64,000 nucleotides of DNA. Source: JALSNL01 sp036479585. GTDB lineage: Bacteria; Bacteroidota; Ignavibacteria; Ignavibacteriales; Melioribacteraceae. Location of the stretch: positions 2,232,001 to 2,296,000 of the forward strand of contig OZ245062.1 of the NCBI GenBank assembly GCA_965224785.1. The letters are read 5' to 3'. Numbering within the stretch: position 1 is the stretch's first letter; each line of letters begins with the position of its first letter. The notes under the pieces are model-generated. The model saw only the letters and a list, made by a program, of their open reading frames with translations. It did not search any database and had not been told where the DNA came from. The position numbers and the translations under genes are program-made. Below, in pieces: positions 43,442 to 52,585 of the stretch.

Positions 43442-44926
43442 TTACTTAACAAGTCCTACTCTTTTCTTTGCAACAACAAAACCATCAAACTGTGCAAACG
43501 AATCATTAAGTGGTCTCCAGTCATCTGTATTTCCACCGTGGAAAGTTGAGAAATAAATTCCGCCTATTCTTCCATCATTATTTTCAACATTCCAAAAACG
43601 CATATCATCTATATTTACTTTTTCAATTCCGTCAATCCATACTTTTAATTTGCCATCATCTTTGTTGGGTGTTCCTACATTTACATATTGTTCAATGCAA
43701 ATCCATTTGCCCGGAGCAGCAGTAAAATCACAATCAATGCCTTGTCCCCAAAGAGCTTCTCCCCACTTTCCATTTTTACTTTTTGGAACATAAGCATAAA
43801 CAATCAGCTTGCCATCTTCTACCCACATAAATCTTAATGTCCATCCATTATTTCCAACCGGTTGGTTTCCGCCGGAACGCTTCCAAGAATCTCCACCACC
43901 CATAAGTCCGGGAAGTTTGCCGCCCTTTCTAAAATCAAATCCCTTTTCAAACTTCACATAATATCGTAAATAAACTTCTTGAAAATAATCATCCTTCATA
44001 TTTGGAATATCTCTAAACACAATTGGGAATTGCTGTCCAGTAGTACTTGGTCCAAGTCCACCTTTTGGATAATTAACTCTTAAAGATTTTCCACACTGAA
44101 ATGCTTTATCAATTATTTCATTTTCATCTGCTCTGTGATTCCATTTTATTCCCCAATTCTTTTTCCAATAATCGTCATTAAAGCCTTCATCGAAGCCACC
44201 ATAAAAGATTATATCGTCTCTACTTACAAGATTTTCTTCAAGTGAATTTGCATCACCACCAATTCCGCATTTAGTTTTGATTTTATCGAAGGTTACCATT
44301 TGGTAATTATTTTCTTTTAGATATTTAATTACTTCCGGCAATGCTTCAAGCGTGTTATCTCTATAAGGATACTTAGATTTATCTTCAGAGCAATTTTTTG
44401 AATGCATCAGAATTATTGCATTATTATGAATATTCTTTTTAACGGAATCAATAATATTTTCTTTTGTAATATTAAAAACATCCCAATCTTTTGTTGATAC
44501 AGTCCACATCGCAATTTCATATCCATAATTTTGAAGCAACTGCTTTTGGTCATCACGCAATGCTCCATAAGGCGGGCGGAAGTAATGTGTTTTTTTACAA
44601 ATGGTTGAACAAAGAATTGAATCAACATAACTCACATCGTTGATTACAGAAATTGAATCTTTATAATCTTCCAAAAAATTTATGTGCGATGTACTATGAT
44701 TGCCAATCAAATGTCCTTCATCATTTATGCGTTTAATTATTTCTGGATCTTTTTTAACTTTTTCACCAAGTACAAAAAAGGTGGCTTTTACATTTTCTTC
44801 TTTTAAGATATCTAGAATTTTCTCCGTGTAGAATGAATCGGGAGCATCATCAAAAGTTAGTGCTACATATTTTTGAGCGTTGATATTAGATACAAGAAGT
44901 GCGATTAGTATTATTAGCTTTTTCAT
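43442..44926 (-). CDS. Secreted CE4 polysaccharide deacetylase fused to a PL14-like lyase domain
   Basis: A 494-residue secreted protein with signal peptide KKLIILIALLVSNINAQ. Residues about 18-230 form a NodB/CE4 deacetylase: YVALTFDDAPD (catalytic Asp pair), IGNHSTSH (metal His) and YFRPPYGALRDD. After a linker, residues 255-494 form a beta-jelly-roll domain with YYVKFEKGFDFRKGGKLPGL and NNGWTLRFMW, as in polysaccharide lyase family 14 and related alginate lyase-like proteins. It could remove acetyl groups and then cut a uronate polymer. I start at the ATG 44926 next to the signal peptide, not the long upstream frame. Confidence 0.82.
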   Translation of the reverse strand: MKKLIILIALLVSNINAQKYVALTFDDAPDSFYTEKILDILKEENVKATFFVLGEKVKKDPEIIKRINDEGHLIGNHSTSHINFLEDYKDSISVINDVSYVDSILCSTICKKTHYFRPPYGALRDDQKQLLQNYGYEIAMWTVSTKDWDVFNITKENIIDSVKKNIHNNAIILMHSKNCSEDKSKYPYRDNTLEALPEVIKYLKENNYQMVTFDKIKTKCGIGGDANSLEENLVSRDDIIFYGGFDEGFNDDYWKKNWGIKWNHRADENEIIDKAFQCGKSLRVNYPKGGLGPSTTGQQFPIVFRDIPNMKDDYFQEVYLRYYVKFEKGFDFRKGGKLPGLMGGGDSWKRSGGNQPVGNNGWTLRFMWVEDGKLIVYAYVPKSKNGKWGEALWGQGIDCDFTAAPGKWICIEQYVNVGTPNKDDGKLKVWIDGIEKVNIDDMRFWNVENNDGRIGGIYFSTFHGGNTDDWRPLNDSFAQFDGFVVAKKRVGLVK

Positions 44927-44981
44927 TTGTTTATTATTTACGGCTAAGTTCTTGTTAGAACAGCATATTAAAAATATTTCT

Positions 44982-45136
44982 ATAATTTCGCTCCTATGGA
45001 GCTTTATTTCTTGTAAATTCTTTTTAGTTACCATAATTTCGCATCTACGATGCTTTTTTTGTTAAGCTCCGGAGGAGCGATATTATGGTAATATTTGTGA
45101 TTTGTAAAAATAAAAGTGCCATCGGCACGACATTAT
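44982..45136. repeat. Cluster of four REP-like 22-nt hairpins
   Basis: Copies at 44982-45003 (-), 45033-45054 (-), 45065-45086 (+) and 45115-45136 (+). Each is AG, a 5-bp stem with 3-nt loop (GCTCC-ATA-GGAGC, GCATC-GTA-GATGC, GCTCC-GGA-GGAGC, GTGCC-ATC-GGCAC) and a conserved GAnATTAT tail. Stem bases change in pairs, so the structure is kept. Two copies face each way, as in BIME clusters. Confidence 0.75.
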
Positions 45137-45223
45137 TTGCTGTGTTAATTAGAACTTAGCCTTATTTTCTTAATAGTTGATAAAAAAAGTTATAGAAATT
45201 AAAAGAATCAGTCATCGTATATT

Positions 45224-45325
45224 TGTCATTCTCGAATGTTCCCCGATTAAAACATTCTAGTACAGGCTCTATCGGGAATCCATATCTTTGTTATTTCTGG
45301 ATTCCCAGTCAAGCTGAGAATGACA
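45224..45325. repeat. Palindromic repeat, copy R8
   Basis: Perfect 10-bp terminal inverted repeat TGTCATTCTC / GAGAATGACA, with ATCGGGAATCC and GGATTCCCAG inside. The best-preserved copy in the window. Confidence 0.7.
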
Positions 45326-45411
45326 ATACTTAAACAAACAATGACAGTAACACTTCCACTAAAATCAGTTATGATTAGTAAAATAATCACTATAAATAAT
45401 ATGAATATTTT

Positions 45412-47841
45412 TTATAATGATATTTTTTGTTCCCCTTCTTTAAGGTTAATTTCTTTTCCATTCCATTTGAATGTTCCGGTTATACCACTAGGCAAAAAAA
45501 CAATTCCTTTAACATCGGATTTATCTTTAGACAACTTCACAGTTATCAGTCCTTTTGGATGTGGCATTTCCACATCAATATAACTCAAGTAACTAAAGTT
45601 TGGCTCAATAACCACAGACTTAAAGCCGGGTTCAGCCGGATAAATACCGGCAACTGTATGAAGAAAATCGAAATTAGGACTTGCACTCCAAGCGTGACAC
45701 TCGGAGCGTGGATTTATATCTGTCTCGCCAAAGGTTGTCATTCCATTATCAATCATTGTATTCCACGGTTGGAGCATTTCGAGATACTTATCTCCCAATC
45801 CGGCTTTTTGCAACGCTCTAAAAAGATAAAACTTAAAGTAAATGGTTGATTGTATTAAATCGGAATCATCTAAGATTTTTTCCATTAGTTCTTTTTGATT
45901 TTCTTTTGGCAACGCGTCAGATAAAATTGCAAATATATTTGTATGCTGCGAGAAAAGTTTTTGATCCGGCGTTTCCGAAAAAAGTCCTTTCTCTTTTACA
46001 AAACATTTTTCATTTGTGGCACTCTTTACTTTACTAAGTATTATTGAATATTTTTCAAACTCATCATCCATTCCGAAATATCCAAATATATCAAGTGCAT
46101 TTTTAAGAGCTAAAGAATATTGCAATGCAATGTTTGCAGAGTAACCATCATCAGCTCCGTGTGGAATACCATTTGGGTAATCGATAGTCCAATCTGTAAA
46201 ATTCCACCATTCCAAATTGGTTAACATTCCGGTATCATCAATCTTTCTGTTAAACCATTCGAGGACACTAATCATACCAGGCATAAATCTTTGCACAAAT
46301 TTTGGGTCATCTCTGTACATAAAGTAATCGTGAATCATATCAATCCACAGAAGAGAGTAAGTAGGAATGACTTGAACAATATATGATGGATAACGGCTTT
46401 GTGTTAATCCATCCGAGATACGAGAATCATCAAACTGCTCAATTGCTTTTCGCATAAGTCTGTCATCACCGGAGACATAAATTGAAATCAATGCTTCTAT
46501 GCGTGTGTCGCCTATGTATTGCAACTGTTCAAAGTAAGGATCAAAAAAACTTTCTTCCGCCGAGTTACGAAGTGTTCGCCAAGAGTTCTCCCAAACTTTT
46601 GCGAGAAACTTATCATCTGTTCTAAATTTCGCTTTTTCTTCAAAAGGATATCCAGTATAAACTCCGTGATATTTATTGAGAACTAATTCTTCATTAGCAG
46701 TCTCAATATCTAATTGAATAAATCTATAAGTTCTGCGAGAAAGTGGTTTGAAAAATCTTTTCTCTCCACCATCTGGTAATACAATATCGTAATAACCAAA
46801 TATTGATTTACCTTTTATATTGTTCCTATCTCCCTTTAGATCTACACTAATGTTATTGCCATCACTTAAGGGTTCGGTGCCGTCATACTCTTTTATTAAT
46901 GCTTCAGCATAAGTTATTTTTATTTTACTATTGCTACCTTTGCTATAAGTTAGTTCGGGAAATCCAGTTGTGTGATATGTTTGATCAATGAGAATAGTTA
47001 CTTTAGAGTTTTTTGGAATTGTAAGCGATTCATTTCCTTTAAGAAATTCTTCATCAGCATCAACACAGTAAGTACGAGCAATTTTTATGAACGGTTCAAA
47101 GCTCTCTTCCATAAAAGGAATTGTACGTGGAACTAAAAACCAAGTACTACCATAAAGAAAGCCTCGACCAACAGCAAACTCTACTGTTGCCTTTTTAGGT
47201 TTAAGCCAATTGTTATCATCATAATTAACACTTTGCCAATCCCAAGGATATTTAGAATCGTCAACTCTATCACAAGGTCCAGCTGCATAATATGTTTTGA
47301 GTGAATCGCTTGTAAAAGGAATAACAGAGTAAGCATTATTCTTTATTACTTTCCAATCAGTACTTCCGGTATTTATATCAACTTCATTAGTCGGATCACC
47401 TTGTAAAATAAAAGCTGTTTGAAAAGTTTGCTGCGATGCTTTTCTATACTCTCCAAAATTAACTACTTCGGCAGCTATTACATTTGGCCCTTCTTGCAAT
47501 TCGTCAACAATATCAATGGTTTCATACCTTTGATGATTTATATCGCCAACCGAAGGACCAAAACAAACTTGCTTACCATTTACATAAAGTCTGTAACGAT
47601 TATCAGCAGAAACATAAACCTTAAATTGCGATGGTTTCTTTTTCAGTTCGAAAGTTCGGCGAAAAAGAAAAACACCATAGTCCAAAGTAGATTCTGTTGG
47701 GTGAGTTATCCATTGAGCTTTCCAAGCGTGCTTAAGCATTGTAAACTCTTTGCCTTGATGATTTTTTGTAACAGTAGATTCTTGTGCAGACATATTAGTT
47801 ACTAAGATTATTGCAGAAATAAGAATTATTATTTTTTTCAT
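45412..47841 (-). CDS. Secreted alpha-L-rhamnosidase (GH78)
   Basis: An 809-residue enzyme with signal peptide KKIIILISAIILVTNMSAQ. The N-terminal part (residues 30-260) has sugar-binding beta-sandwich features (FKVYVSADNRYRLYVNGKQV). The central-to-C-terminal part is an (alpha/alpha)6 barrel with YIGDTRIEALISIYVSG, GADDGYSANIALQYSLALK and ECHAWSASPNFDFLHTVAG, matching GH78. It would release rhamnose from rhamnogalacturonan oligomers. The ATG at 47841 immediately follows the kduD stop and has GGGAAG upstream; the longer frame is rejected. No T9SS tail is seen. Confidence 0.88.
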   Translation of the reverse strand: MKKIIILISAIILVTNMSAQESTVTKNHQGKEFTMLKHAWKAQWITHPTESTLDYGVFLFRRTFELKKKPSQFKVYVSADNRYRLYVNGKQVCFGPSVGDINHQRYETIDIVDELQEGPNVIAAEVVNFGEYRKASQQTFQTAFILQGDPTNEVDINTGSTDWKVIKNNAYSVIPFTSDSLKTYYAAGPCDRVDDSKYPWDWQSVNYDDNNWLKPKKATVEFAVGRGFLYGSTWFLVPRTIPFMEESFEPFIKIARTYCVDADEEFLKGNESLTIPKNSKVTILIDQTYHTTGFPELTYSKGSNSKIKITYAEALIKEYDGTEPLSDGNNISVDLKGDRNNIKGKSIFGYYDIVLPDGGEKRFFKPLSRRTYRFIQLDIETANEELVLNKYHGVYTGYPFEEKAKFRTDDKFLAKVWENSWRTLRNSAEESFFDPYFEQLQYIGDTRIEALISIYVSGDDRLMRKAIEQFDDSRISDGLTQSRYPSYIVQVIPTYSLLWIDMIHDYFMYRDDPKFVQRFMPGMISVLEWFNRKIDDTGMLTNLEWWNFTDWTIDYPNGIPHGADDGYSANIALQYSLALKNALDIFGYFGMDDEFEKYSIILSKVKSATNEKCFVKEKGLFSETPDQKLFSQHTNIFAILSDALPKENQKELMEKILDDSDLIQSTIYFKFYLFRALQKAGLGDKYLEMLQPWNTMIDNGMTTFGETDINPRSECHAWSASPNFDFLHTVAGIYPAEPGFKSVVIEPNFSYLSYIDVEMPHPKGLITVKLSKDKSDVKGIVFLPSGITGTFKWNGKEINLKEGEQKISL

Positions 47842-47842
47842 T

Positions 47843-48604
47843 TTATCTTCCCATCCAACCACCATCAACAGTAACAATACTTCCGCTAAGATAATTAGAT
47901 GCATCCGAGCTTAAGAAAACTGCTGCTCCAGCTAAGTCTTCAGCTTCGCCCCAACGTGCAGCCGGAATGCGTTCAAGTATTGCTTTGTTTCGTTCGGGAT
48001 TATTTCTCAGTGCTTCGGTATTATCAGTTGAAATGTATCCGGGAGCAATTCCGTTAACTGTTATACCTTTTGATGCCCACTCGTTTGAGAGAGCCATAAT
48101 TAAAGTTTTTATTCCACCTTTGCTAGCAGCGTAACCCGGTACAGTAATTCCACCTTGGAACGAAAGTAAAGAAGCGATGAAAACTATTTTACCATAACCT
48201 CGCTCAATCATTTCTTTACCAATTTCACGACTTAAAATAAATTGGGAATTTAAGTTCACTTCAATAACTGTATCCCAATATTCATCGGAGTGTTCAGCTG
48301 CGGGATTTCTCATTATTGTTCCAGCGTTGTTTAGGAGAATATCTATTTTGGGGAAATCACTTTTTACTTCTTTAATAAATGAATGTAGATCTTTACGATT
48401 TGAAAAATCGCAAGCATAACTTTTAAATGATTTGCCCAAATTTTTAATTACTTTTGATGTCTCATCCATTTTGCCGGAGCGAGAAACTCCAATGATATCA
48501 GCTCCAGCTTCTGCTAAACCTATTGCACATGCTTTGCCTATACCACGGTTGCATCCGGTTACTAATGCAGTTTTACCATCTAATTTGAATTTGTCTAAAA
48601 TCAT
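47843..48604 (-). CDS. kduD: 2-Dehydro-3-deoxy-D-gluconate 5-dehydrogenase
   Basis: A 253-residue short-chain dehydrogenase. NAD-binding VTGCNRGIGKA near residue 17, the active Tyr/Lys in GYAASKGGIKT near residue 156, and the substrate-side segment NGIAPGYISTDNTEALR identify KduD-like enzymes that convert 2,5-diketo-3-deoxygluconate to KDG. The kduI-type gene follows the same path upstream in the operon. It ends 1 nt before the GH78 start codon. Confidence 0.85.
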   Translation of the reverse strand: MILDKFKLDGKTALVTGCNRGIGKACAIGLAEAGADIIGVSRSGKMDETSKVIKNLGKSFKSYACDFSNRKDLHSFIKEVKSDFPKIDILLNNAGTIMRNPAAEHSDEYWDTVIEVNLNSQFILSREIGKEMIERGYGKIVFIASLLSFQGGITVPGYAASKGGIKTLIMALSNEWASKGITVNGIAPGYISTDNTEALRNNPERNKAILERIPAARWGEAEDLAGAAVFLSSDASNYLSGSIVTVDGGWMGR

Positions 48605-48890
48605 TTTGAACCTTTAATGTTTGTACTTATCAACTATTTTTTATTAGTGCTAAGGTGTTTTATTCGTCACGGAATGATCCGTGATGGCCATGTAAACCTT
48701 TAATTTTTACTCTATTTGAAATTCAACGGAGAATTCCCTTCCTCGATTCCGCTCGGAATGACATTTGTGATTAGTTCCCAATAGTCGTACTGAGTACTTC
48801 GACAAGCTCAGCATAAACTCCATCGAAGTATGACGGAATTATTAAACCAAAGATGGCATCTCAAGAACAGGGATGCCATCTTCTGTAAAA
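48605..48890. repeat. Intergenic repeats and terminator between kduI and kduD
   Basis: Contains repeat R9 (CTCGATTCCGCTCGGAATGACA ends at about 48731-48762), a TACTTCGACAAGCTCAG-type palindrome at 48784-48838, and a hairpin at 48850-48882 (11-bp stem aagatggcatc / gatgccatctt) that can end the kduI transcript. No ORF is supported. Confidence 0.55.
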
Positions 48891-49721
48891 TTATTTTATA
48901 TTTTTTAACGGAATAAAATCCATATCATCAAAGTCTTGGTTTTCTCCACCCATACTCCAAATGAAAGAATAGTTTTGTGTTCCTGCTCCGGAATGAAGTG
49001 ACCAACTTGTAGAAAGAACTGCTTGTCCATCTCTAATAATAACATGCTTTGTATCGTTTGGTTCGCCAAGAAGATGAACAACAAAATTTTCTTTTGCTAA
49101 ATTGAAATACATATAAACTTCAGAACGTCTTTGGTGAGTATGTGCAGGCATTGTATTCCAAACACTTCCTTCATCCAATTCTGTTAAACCCATAACTAAC
49201 TGACAAGATTTTATTCCAGCAGGATAAATGTATTTATAAATCGTTCTTTTGTTTGCATCTTTTTGCGAACCTAGATGAACAGGAGTTGCATCTTCAAACT
49301 TTGCGTGAGTTGTTGGATATGTTGTATGTGCCGGATAGCTTGCTATATAGTACTTTGCTGGCTTTTTAGAATTTTTACTTTTGAAAGAAATATTTTTTGC
49401 TCCCCTACCAATATAAAGAGAATCTTTGTGATTCATTTTGTAAACTTTTTTATCAACAGTAATTAAACCGGGAGCTCCAATGTTAATAATTCCAATTTCT
49501 CTTCTTTCTGTAAAGTACTTGGCTGCCATTTCTTTTTTTGAAGCAGTGAGTTTTAATTCCTTTCCGACCGGAACGGCTGATGCTGTTATTGATCTATCAA
49601 TATCTGAATAGACCATAGTAATTTTATTTTTTTGAAATAAGTCAATTAGAAACGAATCTCTAATTTCGTCATTTGACATTCTTGAAAATCCCTTTTTGTC
49701 TGGTGAATATCTTACTTCCAT
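48891..49721 (-). CDS. kduI: 5-Dehydro-4-deoxy-D-glucuronate isomerase
   Basis: A 276-residue double cupin that converts the product of unsaturated uronate into 2,5-diketo-3-deoxygluconate. The metal site is visible in MPAHTHQRRSEVYMYF (His, His, Glu) near residue 191 and SWSLHSGAG near residue 240. Length is normal. Ends at the 48850-48882 hairpin. Confidence 0.95.
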   Translation of the reverse strand: MEVRYSPDKKGFSRMSNDEIRDSFLIDLFQKNKITMVYSDIDRSITASAVPVGKELKLTASKKEMAAKYFTERREIGIINIGAPGLITVDKKVYKMNHKDSLYIGRGAKNISFKSKNSKKPAKYYIASYPAHTTYPTTHAKFEDATPVHLGSQKDANKRTIYKYIYPAGIKSCQLVMGLTELDEGSVWNTMPAHTHQRRSEVYMYFNLAKENFVVHLLGEPNDTKHVIIRDGQAVLSTSWSLHSGAGTQNYSFIWSMGGENQDFDDMDFIPLKNIK

Positions 49722-49849
49722 TTATAACTCCATATTAAATTAATTTTTCTTTCCATCTGCAATCATTAATCAACAATCTGCTATCGGAAATCTAAAAGAA
49801 AAAAGATTTGCGACTGTCGTTAGGTGACTTCCGATTGATGATGTTGTTC

Positions 49850-50884
49850 CTACCGCTCCACCCTTCCTGAACCTGAACCTTTGGCTAACTTTTCAACTTC
49901 GTCAATACTTACTAAATTAAAATCTCCGGGGATTGTTTGTTTTAGACATGAAGCTGCGACTGCAAATTCCAGTGCATCTTTTGTATTTCGCTTACTTAAC
50001 AAACCATATATCAATCCACTTGCAAAGGAATCTCCGCCGCCAACTCTGTCAACAATTGCAATGTCATATCGTTTGGAGTGATAAACTTTTTTACAATTTT
50101 TATCATCTAATAATATTGCACTCCAACCATTTCGCGAAGCAGAAAAACTTTCTCTTAATGTGATAGCAACAGACTCAAATTTATATATCCGTTTTAATTC
50201 GTTAGCAACTTTGTAATACGATTCTTTATGAAGCTCCCCAGTTTCAACATTAGAATCCTTAAGTTTTAATCCTAAACTTTTTTGAGCGTCTTCTTCGTTG
50301 GCTATACAAACATCAACATATTTCATTAACGGTTGCATTGTTGCTTGAGCTTCTTTTTCAGTCCAAAGTTTTTGTCTGAAATTAAGATCGCAACTAACTG
50401 TTATCTTATTGTTTTTAGCATACTTGCAAGCATCAATTAAAGTATTTTTTGTGTTATTTCCTAATGCTGGAGTTATTCCAGTCCAATGAAACCACTTAAC
50501 TCCATTGAATACTTTTCCCCAATTAATTTCTTTTCTTTTTAAAGTTGTAACAGCAGAATTTGCTCTATCATAAACAACTTTTGAGGGACGTTGGCTTGCT
50601 CCCGATTCTAAGAAGTATGCTCCCACTCTTTCACCACCTCTTACAACAAAATCAGTATTCACTCCAAATCTTCTTAAATGATTTACAGCACTTTGCCCTA
50701 TCTCGTGTTCGGGTAATTTGGATACAAAAATACTTTCCATACCATAATTAGCAAGAGCAGTAGCAACATTTGCTTCACCACCACCATAATTAACATCAAA
50801 AGAATCAGACTGTACAAATCTCTTAAATCCTGGAGTTGACAACCGCAACATAATTTCACCAAATGTAACAACTTTTTTTTTCAT
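49850..50884 (-). CDS. kdgK: 2-Keto-3-deoxygluconate kinase
   Basis: PfkB-family kinase of 344 residues. NYGGGEANVATALANYG near residue 31 is the substrate-side motif and RVGGGDSFASGLIYG near residue 275 the ATP/active-site motif, with the catalytic Asp in GGD. It makes KDPG from KDG. The C-terminus is extended with GSGSGR. The start lies immediately after the aldolase stop. Confidence 0.93.
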   Translation of the reverse strand: MKKKVVTFGEIMLRLSTPGFKRFVQSDSFDVNYGGGEANVATALANYGMESIFVSKLPEHEIGQSAVNHLRRFGVNTDFVVRGGERVGAYFLESGASQRPSKVVYDRANSAVTTLKRKEINWGKVFNGVKWFHWTGITPALGNNTKNTLIDACKYAKNNKITVSCDLNFRQKLWTEKEAQATMQPLMKYVDVCIANEEDAQKSLGLKLKDSNVETGELHKESYYKVANELKRIYKFESVAITLRESFSASRNGWSAILLDDKNCKKVYHSKRYDIAIVDRVGGGDSFASGLIYGLLSKRNTKDALEFAVAASCLKQTIPGDFNLVSIDEVEKLAKGSGSGRVER

Positions 50885-51532
50885 CTAATTTGTTCCCACC
50901 GATTTAATATTTTCAATTAACAGTTTTGCATTTTCTGTAAGCTTTGCAAAATTTCTATTTGCAATTGCTTGCTTATCTAACAACGCACTACCAATTCCGA
51001 CTGCACAAGCTCCGGCTTTAATCCATTCATTTGCATTTGTTAAATTTACTCCTCCGGTTGGCATAAGTTTTAGAAAAGGGATTGGTGCTTTTACAGCTTT
51101 AAAAAATTTCATTCCAGTTACATCAGCTGGAAAAACTTTTATAATGTCTGCGCCACTTTCGTGTGCATTATAAATTTCAGTTGGAGTAAAACATCCCGGC
51201 ATTGCTGGCACATCATGCTTATGAGCAATTTCTATAATAGATGTTTTAAATATCGGACTAACAACATACCTTGCACCTGCTGATATTGCATCTTGAGCCA
51301 TTCGTTTATTAAGTACGGACCCCACGCCAACTAATAGTCTATCTTCATAGTTATCACTTAACATTTCAATTATCTTTAAAGCATTAGGGGTTGTCATCGT
51401 TATTTCCATTGATGTAATTCCACCACTGTAAATTGCATAAACAATTTTCATTGCATCTTTATCACCATCTAAACGAACAACAGCAACTGCTTTGTCTGAT
51501 ATTAGTTTTTTAATTATTTGTGTTTTATTCAT
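50885..51532 (-). CDS. eda: KDPG aldolase
   Basis: A 215-residue class I aldolase that cleaves KDPG to pyruvate and glyceraldehyde-3-phosphate. The Schiff-base lysine is in ADIIKVFPAD near residue 132, and SMEITMTTPNA holds the catalytic Glu near residue 40. Its stop directly abuts the kdgK start. Confidence 0.94.
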   Translation of the reverse strand: MNKTQIIKKLISDKAVAVVRLDGDKDAMKIVYAIYSGGITSMEITMTTPNALKIIEMLSDNYEDRLLVGVGSVLNKRMAQDAISAGARYVVSPIFKTSIIEIAHKHDVPAMPGCFTPTEIYNAHESGADIIKVFPADVTGMKFFKAVKAPIPFLKLMPTGGVNLTNANEWIKAGACAVGIGSALLDKQAIANRNFAKLTENAKLLIENIKSVGTN

Positions 51533-51541
51533 ATTATTCTT

Positions 51542-52447
51542 CTATTTTTTTAATTCTTGATTTAAGTCTTTCAAATATGTTGTCCATTCAGAGAAGTTAT
51601 TAAAGTCTCCACTTTTTGACCAGCCAGCACCTGCATAATACGTGAAAGAGTTGTCATTAGTTTCTTTCAGTACAATTAAATAATGGTCATCAGTTTCTTT
51701 TATTTCATCAATTAAATTTGGTTCTACGAAAACTCCTATTGCAGTATTTCCATGCAATTTATTTGTTGGTTCCCAATAAGCAAAAATACCATTTTCTTTT
51801 TTGAAATATGTACTTCCTTCATCTTCGCCAGAATGTTTTACAATTCCTATTACACTCTTAAATTTAATTCCGCTATCTTCAGTAAGATATTTCACTTCAA
51901 CTTTATTTAAGTTATTTCCAGCATCTAAAGAAATTCTTTTTATTTCTTTAATTTCTGCTCCGTTATAATTTCTGGGAGCATAGGAAAGTTCAAAGGCTGT
52001 TCTGGTTGGACCGTTTTCAATAATGTTCCATTCTACAAAATTATTTGATTTATTTAAATCTCCCTTTTCAAATAAAGCAGATCCGCCACAACCAAGACTT
52101 GGTCCTACCTTATAATAATCAAGACCTTCGCCATGATCTGTATGATAGTCTTCTCCTTTGTACCATTTATCAAGAATTAACTCTTTGGTACTTTTTACCC
52201 ACACATCAATTCCGTTGCTTATTTCCCCACCAGCTTCTAAAGCGGGCCCGTACATACGGAAAGCTATTCTATCATTCTCCCAAGCGAAGTCGTCCTTTCT
52301 TTCGGGAACAAATTTGGCATAAGCTTTACTTTTTACTTCTACCACTTTTGCATTATTTTCATCTGAGTTGTCATCTTTTTTTTGATCACATTGTGTGTTC
52401 AATATTAGAAATAGTACAAGAATGGATTTAGTTAAAATATTTTTCAT
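51542..52447 (-). CDS. DUF4861-like lipoprotein
   Basis: A 301-residue lipoprotein: signal ILVLFLILNTQC with the lipobox Cys near residue 20. FVPERKDDFAWENDRIAFRMYG near residues 49-70 (W/N-R-I-A-F-R) is the signature of DUF4861 proteins that occur in pectin and glycosaminoglycan utilisation loci of Bacteroidetes. A function in unsaturated-uronate or polysaccharide processing is likely but the reaction is not established to my knowledge. It ends 9 nt before the aldolase gene. Confidence 0.75.
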   Translation of the reverse strand: MKNILTKSILVLFLILNTQCDQKKDDNSDENNAKVVEVKSKAYAKFVPERKDDFAWENDRIAFRMYGPALEAGGEISNGIDVWVKSTKELILDKWYKGEDYHTDHGEGLDYYKVGPSLGCGGSALFEKGDLNKSNNFVEWNIIENGPTRTAFELSYAPRNYNGAEIKEIKRISLDAGNNLNKVEVKYLTEDSGIKFKSVIGIVKHSGEDEGSTYFKKENGIFAYWEPTNKLHGNTAIGVFVEPNLIDEIKETDDHYLIVLKETNDNSFTYYAGAGWSKSGDFNNFSEWTTYLKDLNQELKK

Positions 52448-52508
52448 AGTAGTATTTATGTTAAGTTATATAAATTTTGTAAGCGGTATTTAGAACTCGA
52501 CCACCTCT

Positions 52509-52531
52509 GTTTTTGTGCTTTACACAAAAAC
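52509..52531. promoter_or_regulatory. Hairpin in the leader of the DUF4861-like gene
   Basis: Perfect 9-bp stem gtttttgtg / cacaaaaac with a 5-nt loop, 62 nt upstream of the DUF4861-like start and 55 nt after the preceding gene. No T tract follows on the minus strand, so an attenuator or processing site is as likely as a terminator. Confidence 0.4.
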
Positions 52532-52585
52532 TGTCTCCTCCTTATTCAAGGATGAGATATTTTTATTTTTTTGATCAAACAATTA

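Noticed and set aside
44927..45034. Long N-terminal extension of the CE4 fusion
   Set aside because: It would bury the signal peptide and enters the hairpin repeat cluster.
47842..47904. Long N-terminal extension of the GH78 gene
   Set aside because: It overlaps the kduD coding end; the signal peptide starts at the ATG 47841.
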